Assembly: GCA_030386875.1 (NCBI GenBank) | Contig: CM059567.1 | Location: 58,884,020 to 58,948,019, forward strand | Length of the DNA stretch: 64,000 nucleotides | From: Morinoia aosen | Taxonomy: Eukaryota > Arthropoda > Malacostraca > Amphipoda > Talitridae | Direction of reading: 5' to 3' | The notes under the pieces: model-generated | What the model saw: only the letters and a program-made list of their open reading frames with translations | The model's database searches: none | What the model was told of the DNA's origin: nothing | Translations under genes and position numbers: made by a program | Shown here: in pieces, positions 10,401 to 22,400 of the stretch | Position numbering within the stretch: the first letter of the stretch is position 1 | Layout of the letters: the number at the start of each line of letters is the position of its first letter

Positions 10401-13400
10401 AAACCAGCGAGGCAATACTCTGTAATTCCCTTTGGATTAGTGGAGGGATGTTCAGGTAATTGCAGTAAATATTTGTATTCCAAGTTGAACTTTAGTGGCA
10501 TTAGTTTATACATACGATATATATATTTTATGATTAAAGCATTTTTTCTAAATTTTTACATGCCATCAAAGATCGAGTTAGGTGTGTGGCATGGAGATCC
10601 TGGTTCAACGACACTTGCATTTGTCACCAGGAAAGTTTCATCTTGGTTTTATACAAAACGTGCATTTATCACTATGAAATTTTCACCTTAATTTTCAAGA
10701 AAACATGCACTTGTCACCACAAAATTTCACCATAATTTCTAACAAAACTCTGATATTTTGGTGCACAGACATCCTGGAGGGCACGGTGGGCCTGTTCAAC
10801 AACTACAACCTGTGCCACATCACGACCATCGTATGGAAGGAGATCATGAGTGACCCGGCCGTGGACCACGTGTTCGTGTACAACTTCACGGAGCCAGAGC
10901 GCACTTGTGCGTGCCACGAGTCCTGCCTCAAGGGATGCTGGGGCGAGGGCCCCGAAAATTGCCAGAAGTTCAGCAAACTGACCTGCTCGCCCCAGTGTCA
11001 CGCCGGCAGGTGCTACGACGAGGGGCCGCGTGACTGCTGCCATCTCTTCTGCGCCGGCGGCTGCACCGGGCCTACGCAGAGCGAGTGTTTGGTGAGTGTC
11101 CTCTGTGTATCTGTGTGTAGTGGCTTGAGTGTCCTGTGTATCTGTGTGAAGTGGCTTGAGTGTCCTGTGTATCTGTTTGTAGTGGCTTGAGTGTCCTGTG
11201 TATCTGTGTGTAGTGGCTTGAGTGTCCTGTGTATCTGTGTGAAGTGGCTTGAGTGTCCTGTGTATCTGTGTGTAGTGGCTTGAGTGTCCTGTGTATCTGT
11301 GTGAAGTGGCTTGAGTGTCCTGTGTATCTGTGTGTAGTGGCTTGAGTGTCCTGTGTATCTGTTTGTAGTTGCTTGAGTGTCCTGTGTATCTGTGTGAAGT
11401 GGCTTGAGTGTTCTGTGTATCTGTTTGTAGTGGCTTGAGTGTCCTGTGTATCTGTGTGTAGTGGCTTGAGTGTCCTGTGTATCTGTGTGAAGTGGCTTGA
11501 GTGTCCTGTGTATCTGTGTGAAGTGGCTTGAGTGTCCTGTGTATCTGTGTGTAGTGGCTTGAGTGTCCTGTGTATCTGTGTGAAGTGGCTTGAGTGTCCT
11601 GTGTATCTGTGTGTAGTGGCTTGAGTGTCCTGTGTATCTGTTTGTAGTTGCTTGAGTGTCCTGTGTATCTGTGTGAAGTGGCTTGAGTGTCCTGTGTATC
11701 TGTGTGAAGTGGCTTGAGTGTCCTGTGTATCTGTTTGTAGTGGCTTGAGTGTCCTGTGTATCTGTGTGTAGTGGCTTGAGTGTCCTGTGTATCTGTGTGA
11801 AGTGGCTTGAGTGTCCTGTGTATCTGTGTGTAGTGGCTTGAGTGTCTTCTTTATATCTATGTGTAATAGCTTGAGTGTTTGGTGAGTGTCCTGTGTATCT
11901 GTATGTAGTGACTTGAGTGTTTGGTGAGTGTCCTGTGTATCTGTATGTAGTGGCTTGAGTGTTTGGTGAGTGCCCTCTGTGTATCTCTGTGTGTATGCGT
12001 TCGAAAAGTTTCCAATTAATCAAATCACTTGTTTAGGGCATAGTAAAGTCTCCATTGAATGTAATGGTTTGTTTGAAAATCTCCATTGAATGTAAAGGCT
12101 TCTTTCATTTTGTCCTCTGTATATAGTGGCTTGTTTGATGCGTTGGAAAAGTCTCCATTGCATAAAATTGCTAATTTCCTTCGCTGGAAAAATCTCCGTT
12201 AAATATAATGGTATATTTAATTCCATGAAAAAGTCTGCTGTAAATAATAGGGGTTATTTTAAGCCGTTGAAAAAGTTATCGATAAATAAAACGACTTATT
12301 TAATACGTTGGGAAGGTCGCTTTTGTTGGAAAGGTTGCTGGTGTTGCTGTCCTTGGACGCTTGGCTTGTGTGCACTTGATCTGCGATGCACTCTGTTCCA
12401 GTTGTGCATGTAAACGAAAATTAGTCATTGCTTTCCATTCAGAAATGTCTACTTGAAAGCTATTTCTGAGCGAGACCGCTGTGTTCGTTGTGTATACCTG
12501 ATGCGAGATCCACTAGATTTTAATCGTGAGGTCTAACCAATTTGATTTTTAGGTTTTGCTCCAACCAGTACCCGTTATAGTATTTTTTGATCGAGACTTC
12601 TTGAAGTTCTTAGGATAAAATTCAGTCCATTTTAACGACTAATTTCAGTAAAAATGATTCCTTGTTTCCCATTCCAAGGTATTGACCCTCAGAATATTGC
12701 AAGAAACGAAGAAAACTACCGTGTGGCTAACTTTTAATTGCCTTACGTTATAATTTTTGAATGTTCTTGCCAATCTCATGAATGATTGGAAAAGGCCATC
12801 AATGTTTCTTACAAAAGAGGTGACGTGGACTATAGCATGCTTTCGTTACAAGTATTCTCATTTCGTTCCACCTTTTTAAATTGAAATGTTCCGCTAAGTG
12901 TCCCTCGACAATTCGGTAATATTCTCCATGGTTTTCTTTCCATCATCGCCGGAAATCTTGCATTAAAGAACGACCTCCTCAGTTCTTGAGACTGTCTATG
13001 GCTATTATTACCATTCATGCCGCGCACAGTTATGACCATAATCCAGGCATCTCATTCATTTATTAATTAGGAAACCTGTTTCTATTTTGCGGCACTGGCT
13101 GGCTTCCCGTAAGTATGGGGGTTGGACTAATTCCACATGTTAATTTCAAAACGCAGCATGACGGTTGCATCACTTTTACGTGTCTGCATGACTCGATTAG
13201 AGAGCGACATATTTAGGATGAATATAGCAATCACATTAGCTACCGTCAACAATGAGCGTCCATGGACGAGTAGGTGTCAGTTTGTTGGTATGACGGTTAA
13301 AATGACCATAAAAGTGTTGGTATGACCATAAAAGACGATTGAAGAGGCGCCAAAAAAGACGGTTAAAGAGGCGCCAAAAAAGACGGTTAAAAAGGCGCCG

Positions 13401-16400
13401 ACAAAGACGGTTAAAGAGGCGCCAAAAAAGACGGTTATAAAGGCGCCGACTAAGACGGTTAAAGAGTGGGCTGGCGACGGTTGCACGAGTGTACGTAGTC
13501 GTCACGCCAAGGGGAGGAGAGCGCGGGCTTGGGAGGAACAGGGGACTGAGGTGGGGAGGAGAAGGTGCTGGAATGGGGCTGTGGGGAGACTGAGGAACTC
13601 CGAGCTGCTGCGGTGTGGGTAGCTGACCTTCACAGTCGACTGCCTCGTGCTGGTGTTGTTGTTGCTGGTAGTGGTGTTGGTGGTGTTGTTGTTGGTGGTG
13701 GTGGTGGTGGTGGTGGTGTTGGTGGTGTTGTTGTTGTTGGTGGTGTTGTTGTTGTTGGTGGTGGTGTTGCTTGTGTTATTGTTGCCGGTGGTGTGGGCGT
13801 TGTTGCTGATGTTGTTGATGGTGATGTTGCTGGTGTTGTTGTTCCTGGTTTTGTTGTTGCTGATATTGTTGGTGTTGCTGCTAGAGTTTTTGTATAGTTA
13901 TGTTACTGATTGTCCTAGTGTTGCGGGGTTTGTTTGACTGCAGCTGTTTCTTGTGTTGCTGTGTTACTTGTGTTGCTGCTATTGCTGGCGCTGTCTCTTA
14001 CATATTGCTATCGCTGGTGTTGACGAGCTCCAGTCAAATGACGTTGTCTTCTTCCCTTGCTTGCCTCATCTCCTGAAGCCATGCAGGTCGTAGGCCGCCT
14101 TCGTGTCCCGACCTCGCTTCTTGTTAACATTCGCTTAAATTCCTCTCCTCTGCGGCAAACTTCTTCTGTATCTATGGGAATTAATGCTCTCAATGTACTC
14201 TTGGAATGACGGCTAGGAATGAATCTGAGGGAATTAATGCTCTTTATGTACTCCATTCAAAACTATGGAAATTAGTGCTCTTACTGATCTGTGAGAATAA
14301 CGACTATTGTAACTATGGGAATTAGTTACTCTTGATGACCTCTGCGAATGACGACCCTTGTATCTCTGGGGATGCTCTTAATTAGAAGATGCAAGGTCTC
14401 AAACTGATAATTTGTTTGACCTTCCGTTCGTTGGAATAAAACTGTTTCTCTTTGTTACGGATTGTCGTTTTTCGGTTCGCGGTTTTTTCAACACCTATTA
14501 TCTTATTTCTCAATTGTTATCTTGTACTACAGACTTTTTCAATCTTGTTTTTACGTGCAGGGTGTAAGCCTTCGCATTGCGTGTGGTTTCCCTTAATTCC
14601 ATAGTAAAAGGTGGCTTCCTTCTTCTTCACTTGGGAACATTTTCATGTAGGTTCGGGTGGCTTGAATTAATGATCTCTAAAATACCACATCTAAGTGTTT
14701 ATTCTCGAAGTATTTGTTTTAAATTCAATGTTTAGAACCTAGAGAATAATGATTTATTCAATCGATAACTTCAATGAAATCCATTTGAAGAGGGCAGCTG
14801 TTGTGAGATTAAATTATTGTGGCACTTAATGTGCTCACAAGGCATCTTTTTTGTGTCTTAGTACTCGTACTTCTTCAGCTGAGAATTAGATAGGTCAAAA
14901 ATTCTTCAGATGAACAGCGGACCAGATTTATCTCCTGTATAAAGTATTTCTCTTGCTAACTCAACACCCCAGTACTTCAGCTCGCACGCCTGTAATGTTA
15001 TACCAAAACTATTCATCCTCCAGTACGGCTATGCACATGATAAACATTTTCCTGCCGTCTAACGCTACGCTAAGTAACCTTCTCTTCAACTTCAAAGTAA
15101 CCTTCTCCATATGTAGATTCAGTAGCATGCCTAACGCTCTTGCTTCTATACCTTTATTTTACCTCTTTAGTTTTTTATGTTAATTGAAGCGTCAAATGCG
15201 CATTTTCGTTGAGCATAGATCAACATCTCAACCTTGGTTCTCGAATTAGAACAACTGCTGAGGGTCTGGTTTCATAAAAATTTGCTGGCAAAGCCCGTAT
15301 ATGGGATACGTGAAAGCCAGCTTCGTTTACTGAACTTACTTACCCGAGTCCCTCCCACGCCGCGCGGAAGCCGTCCTTTTTGTGTTTCTTTTAATCGCAC
15401 TCGGGAGGTCTTCCTCGGTCTATTTTCCAAGCTCGTTTTCAATTTCTTGTCATCACATTCACCCATTTTAACAGTAAGAATAAAGAAAAACTAAACTCAC
15501 CTTCGTAGATTTGAAGTCACTCCGTGGTTGCATTCACTACACCTCACATTCACAACACACAGTTAAAGGCGGAGATGCTTCTCGATATGATGCAGTTCGC
15601 TCGGCTTTCTTTCTTCCTCCGCCCGCACGAGCGCGACTGGGTCAGTGAGTGTAGCTGGGCGTAAGGTTTCTTAGCAACTACGACGGATCTGCGAGCTGGA
15701 TGACTCGAGCAAGCCTTGTTTGCCTTTAAGGACTTGATGGTGCGGTGTGAGCAGGCGCAGCGGCATGCAATGTCCTTACCTGTGCTGAGGGGGCGGGCTG
15801 CCGCACTTGCCATTACGCCGCGAGCATTACTTTTGCGGCGTGCCTCTCGCCTGTGTTGCTAGACATGGTGTAACGCACATGGCATGGCATTACTTTCATG
15901 GCGTGCCGCTTGCCTGTGTTGCTAGACGTGACATTACTTTCATGGCGTGTCTCTTGCCTGTGTTGCTAGATGTGGCATTACTTTCATGGCGTGTCTCTTG
16001 CCTGTGTTGCTAGATGTGGCATTACTTTCATGGCGTGGCTCTTGCCTGTGTTGCTAGACGTGGCATTACTTTCATGGCGTGTCTCTTGCCTGTGTTGCTA
16101 GACGTGGCATTACTTTCATGGCATGCCTCTTGCCTGTGTTGCTAGACGAGGCATTACTTTCGTGGCTTACCTCTCTGCCATGTCAAGTAACTTTCATGGT
16201 TTATTTTTTCTATATTGGTTTGATTTGGAATAATATTTACAACTCCCATATGTTGTATGATGTTTTAGATGTCTTGCAACATTCATGTTTTGTCTAATCT
16301 CTACGTTGTAACTGGAACTTCCACGCCTGGTATTATTAGTTTTCTTTTTCTTCATGGTGTGACACGAAGAAAAAGACATTAATGGCTCCCTTTTCTTTAC

Positions 16401-19400
16401 ACGAGGAAACTAAACTAGAAATATATGGTACCACCTGACTTCCCATTTTCTATATTAAAGAGAGTATGTGTATATAGTGCGCGTAAAAATTCTCTCTCCT
16501 TGCATCTTGGAAGAGCTTCGAAGAGAAGACGAAAAATGACTCATTTCAGAACAGGCATTTGCGTACAAAAAACTTTACTGATCTTCTTTGAGGCGTCTTT
16601 GTCCAAGTATATACACTTGTTATTGTCCAAGTATCTTTATTGCATAGATACCTATTTTACGGTGGTTGTAGTGGGCCACTTGTACCTGAATTTGAAGGTG
16701 CAACGCTAATGGTTTTTACTTGTCTCGTTAGACGTATCGCACTTGCTATATTTATGAAGTTTGTCTTCTCGCGCAACCTGATGCAACATTTTTACTTTTA
16801 ACCTTGTTATTTACTTCGGTTTATGGAACCGAATACCATCAAACATTTTCGTGTTGGTGACTGCTGTTAATCTGTTTTCGAACATTTTAGCCTGCTGATA
16901 AACAACTTAATTCCGTTATGTTTAAGCGACCAAAATGCTCTGAGAATTGTGTTATCCATCATGTATGAACCAAGAAATTTAACCTCAATGTCCGCCAGCG
17001 GTAGCCACGGAGGGGATTTTCTTAAGAAGCTGACCGACCAATAGTCACAAACTCAATTTTCCTCAATACTTAATTGAAGTTAAATGAAGGTCACGATCCA
17101 GTTAATCGTAGGTATGTTCAAAATTTCTTGCTACAATTGACTTCAAATTTTAGTCGAGTATTGAACTTCAATTTTACCAATTGCGGTCAAAGTGTTAAAC
17201 ATTTTTTTCGCGGTCTTATTGGGGTTTTAACTTAGCAAAAAAAATTGTTGTGGTCTTCTTGGGGTTTTAACTTAAACGTTTCCCTCCCTCAGGCTTGCCG
17301 TAACTTTTATGACGACGGCGAGTGCAAGCAAGAGTGTCCGGCGATGCAGCGGTACAACACCATCACTTACTCCTGGGAGACGAACCCTAATGGCAAATAC
17401 GCTTACGGGGCCACATGCGTCAAGGACTGCCCGGAGCACCTTTTGAAAGACAACGGGGCTTGCGTCAGGTCCTGCCCGCCCAAATTCCGGGCCGTGAACG
17501 GAGAATGCGTACCCTGCAACGGCCCGTGCCCGAAGACCTGTGTTGCTACGGATGACGTCCACGCTGGAAATATTCACGATTTTGCTGGGTGCACCATCCT
17601 TGAAGGTTCCCTCACCATTTTGGACCATTCGTTTGATGGCTTTCAGCAGGTCCATGATGACTTCACTTTTGGTGAGAAGCTCCCTGAGATGCATCCTCGA
17701 GAGCTAGAAGTCTTTAGTACTCTCACTGAAGTCACTGGATTTATTAACATTCAGGCGTCTCATCGTGAGTTTACGAACCTATCGTTTCTGAGGAACCTGG
17801 AAACTATTGGTGGCAGAGATTTGACCGAGTATTTCTCAGCGTTGTACATCGTGAAAACGTCTCTGCAGAGTTTGAATTTGCGATCGCTGAAAAGAATACG
17901 AGCAGGAAAGGTGTATATTCTTGAGAACAAGGACTTGTGCTTTGCTGCCAACATGACTTGGAAGAACCTGGTGAAAGAGCAAGACGAAGACGCTCTTTTG
18001 CTGGAAAATAACCGCAATTACAATGAGTGCAAGGAACTGGGACTTGTGTGCCATGAAGAGTGCAGTGACGACGGCTGTTGGGGCGCTGGGCCTGAGGAAT
18101 GTTTGAGTTGCAGGAACTTCAAGCTGCATGATAAGTGCGTAAATAATTGCAATGAGCCTGGCATGTACGAAAAAGAATCAGGCATATGCAGTTTGTGCCA
18201 CGAAGAATGCGAAGGAGGCTGCTCAGGTCCATCCTCAAGCCAGTGCACCGCTTGCAAGAACGTCAAAGATGGACCGTTTTGCTACGCCCGCTGCCCCGAC
18301 ACCAAATTCAACGACAGCGGCGAGTGTAAAATGTGCCACCAGAACTGCGTGAAGGGTTGCCGAGGACCTGAGAACAACATCGGTCCTCGAGGCTGCATTT
18401 CTTGTGAGAAAGTGATCATCAACGAGAACCTCGAAGTGGAAACTTGCCTCAGAGACGAAGAGTCTTGCCCCGACGGCTATTTCTCGGAGTGGGTCGTCCA
18501 TCAGGAGACGGGAGACCTGCAGAGGATGGCCGGCAAAACCATCTGTCGCAAGTGCCACCCGCGGTGCAAGAATTGCACGGCCTATGGCTTCCACACCAGC
18601 GTGTGTCACGAGTGTCTGCACTACAAGCGCGGCGAGCAGTGCGAAGAGCGCTGCCCGGACGACCACTACGCTGACGAGGAACACCACGAGTGCTTCAAGG
18701 TAGTGTAATCGTAGCCTAATCTGCTGTTGTGTTTGAAAACAAAATTATGATCACGAGTGCTACAAGGTAGAGTAGTCGCAACCTAATCAGCGTTTGGCAA
18801 TTGAAAATTGCTATGTGATCGCGAGGTTTAAAGTAGAATATTCACAACCTAATTATCGTTTGGTATTTGGAAACAATATTGTGACGAGGGGTTCTAGGTA
18901 AAATATTAGGAGCCTAATCAGCGTTTGGTATTTGAAAACAATGTTATAATCACGAACTTGAAGGTAGAATATTCAGCATTTAATCATCGTTTGGCAATTG
19001 TGCGTCATGTTTTAGTTTGCCATCATACATCATAAAGCAGAAAGAGTATAGAATATGTTTTTCTGCACAGAGTATAAACGCCACGTTCCATGTTTTTTAA
19101 CTTTGTTTCTTAGACTGTTTCTTTCCACAGTGTTCTTCATTACGTTGATCTGTGTTCCATGCTATTCAGTTTTATTCATTAGATTTTTTTCGACAGTGTT
19201 CTTCAGAATGTTCATCTGGTTGCTCGGGCCCGACCGTGTCGGAGTGCAACGCGTGCCGCAACTACCGCATCTACCTGGACCCTCTACCAGGCACCAACCG
19301 TACCAGATTCAACTGCTCTGCCAACTGCCCTCCTGATCTGCCATACAAAATATTCCCTGAAGACGCTTCCGACCCTTACTGTGGCACCGACCCCATTCCT

Positions 19401-22400
19401 TTCTTCTTGTGAGTTTGTTGTTAGGATCTCTGACCCTTACTGTGGCCCCGACTGCGATCCTTTTTTCTGACAAGTTGGCTGTTAGAATTTGCCCTCAAAT
19501 CATTTTGCTAGCTTTTGTTGCAGACCTAGGTTCAATGTTATTAAATCAATGTTAGGAACAGAGCCTTGTTCTGTTTTTTTTAATGATAGAACAAATTCGT
19601 ACATCTAATTCAAATTAGTGAACCGGTATTGAGAAAACCAAACTACTTTCGATTTGGGAAATTTGTAGTCGAAAAAGACCTGATGCGTATTTTTTGAGTG
19701 ATGGAAACGATTATAAAAAGAGGCCTAAATAGCTAAATTGTAAGGTGACAGATATTTAGGAGAGTACTGCTATTTTCATTGATTCCATAGGCACTTTTAA
19801 CAGTACCCCTTCTGTTGTATCAGATTGGGCATCAGTCTCACATTATTTCAAAATATATACGATGTAAATTTATGTATTCGCGAAATTCGTATTGCTGTAT
19901 TCTTATTCTATAACATTGTAAAACTCAAATAATTGGCATTGTGATGCTACGTCAGTCACAAATGGTGGGTACTCCGTAATCTTTAGTGTGCTGCAGAGAA
20001 CCAGCGAGGAAGTATAAGAAAAAAACTGATGCATATCAAGCATTTCATAACGAACCTAGCAAAGACTAATTTATTTGTGTCGCCTGTGTAAAAATAAGCT
20101 GGGAAGTTCTTTCGGTCAGTAATTTTTACCCACGTGTTGTGATAATTTATTAAATCAAGCAAATGTGAATTACTTTTGTGATTTACACACAATGACTTAT
20201 TAATGGTAATCTGATGTTCATCTTTCGTTTGCAGAGATGAAGAAAGTCTTCCCGCTGTCGTTGGAGGGATAGTTGGTTGCATTTTCTTGTTCGGCATCTT
20301 TGTGTCTGTCTTCTGCTACATCTGGTGGCAGAGGAGCAAGACAAAGGAAGCAGCAATGAAGATGACTATCAGCATGATGCCTTTTGACGACAACGAGCCC
20401 TTGAAACCTACCAACATCAAGCCAAACTTGGCGAAACTCCGAATCGTGAAAGAGGCAGAGCTGCGGAAAGGAAGTATCCTTGGGTACGGAGCCTTCGGGA
20501 CCGTATTCAAGGGAGTCTGGGTCCCTGATGGAGAGAATGTCAAAATCCCTGTTGCCATCAAGGTTCTCAGAGAAGGTGATTTGCTGCTTCTCAGACCAGT
20601 GATATTCTTGATTGAGCGCAAGTGATTTTTTGTGCCTTTGCTGTAGCAATTGTAATTTGGAAGAATTTACTTCGTGTATCCATACAGTATAAAATGTGGA
20701 ACCATCCTGTATGGAATTTGTGTCATTGTACCTGTATTTTTTTAAGAAAATAATAGATTGACTGCTTTTTTGAGCTAATCAAAACCTGGCAAAGTATGGT
20801 TAGCTCTGCGGAAATATTTAAGATAGTCATTTGTATTAAAAAGAAAATGATAGCCAAAATAAACGATAGCAATGTATTACAAACAAATGGCAAAAATAGA
20901 AGCAGAAAAGCACTTGTTTACTCTGCAATTAAAGCACACAAAGCTTATCAATGCATGTAATTTCCGCTAGCTAATCCTACTCTATAATTAAAACTTCAAT
21001 AGCTTACCCATGTACGGAATTCAGTTAGCTGGCAATTTCTGCAAATAAAACGCTATTTAAAATGAACAATCATTTACAGGCACAGACACGAATGTAAGTC
21101 GTGAGATTTTGGAAGAGGCGTACATCATGGCGAGCGTGGACCACCCTAACCTGCTGCAGCTGCTGGCGGTGTGCATGACCACCCAGATCATGATGGTGAC
21201 GCAGCTCATGCCGCTAGGGGCCCTGCTAGACTACGTCCGCAACAACAGAGATAAGGTAGCGCTTTGCGTCCTGCTTACCGACAGCTCGGGTTTTGTTTTA
21301 TAGCCAGTCTCCGCAACAACAGAGATAAGGTAGCGCTTTGGGTCCTGCTAACCGACTGCTCGGGTCATTTTATAGCCAGCCTCTCTGACTTACCTGCTTT
21401 CTAACTAGTATGATTATTTTACAGCCACCTACTCTGAATTGGTTTTGATTTGGGGGTATAAGTCTGAGCAGTGACTTTTCAAAATGAAAATGCCACGTGA
21501 TTTTGTTATCGATTTGGTGTTGTTTTTTGTTTATTGTCCCAAATATTGCTGTTTCAGACTAGCAGAAGCTTATTCGAACAAGTGTGATCTCATTCCCAGC
21601 AAATCTGAAATGCCTGCTAACTCACTACTGGGGTCATGTTACTGCCAGCCACTTTGAATAATTGGCCTTACTTTGTTATGATTTGTGGGCCTAAATCTGA
21701 GCAGTGACTTTTTGAAATAAATACCGTTTGATTTTTTTATCGGTTTGATGTTGTGTATTTTAAGTATTGGCTTAAATACTGCCGTTTCAGACTAGCAGAA
21801 GCTTATTCGAAAATGCTCTAAAGAGCTGATCTGAACATAATTATTTATGGAGAATTTCTATCGCTCACTAAATTTTTTTGCCTATCTTTTATGAAATATC
21901 TCTTCTACTTCATATTGATATATGTGCTGTACCTCATACCACGAACTTCGTCTGCGCCTGTAAGAGACCTAAAATCACAGCTACATATTATTAACCATTA
22001 TGAACACTTTCATGCTTTTCAAACGCACATTTGGCGTACTAAATTTTTCAATTGAAATTTATTCTTTTTTATTTCTGCTGATCCTTCTACTACTAATGAA
22101 TGAGCGATAAAAATAAACTAATTTCTATGTATTTCTTTCATTGGTTTACTCATTTTAAAACCAAATTCAAATTTTTACTGCGAGGATAGCATTAAATCTC
22201 ACAAGCCATCGCATTCAACATTCAAACTTCTATATTTTTGTAAACGACTAGTGTATGATTAATTAAAAAATTTGATGATTACACTGACTGATATGCTTTC
22301 CATACTGATCAGATCGGCTCGAAGCCCCTGCTGAACTGGTGCACGCAGATCGCCAGGGGAATGAGCTACCTAGAGGAGCGTCGACTTGTCCATCGCGACC

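Noticed and set aside
11013..12023. 336-codon minus-strand open frame rich in His/Thr/Gln
   Set aside because: It is the 31-bp minisatellite read through; the peptide has a 31-residue period (93 nt) and the other end is antisense to Egfr exon 4.
13565..13937. Val/Gly- and Leu/Val-rich frames
   Set aside because: Translations of a GTT/GTG trinucleotide tract within an Egfr intron.
18235..18687. 150-codon minus-strand frame
   Set aside because: Antisense shadow of Egfr exon 5; the sense strand matches the receptor throughout.
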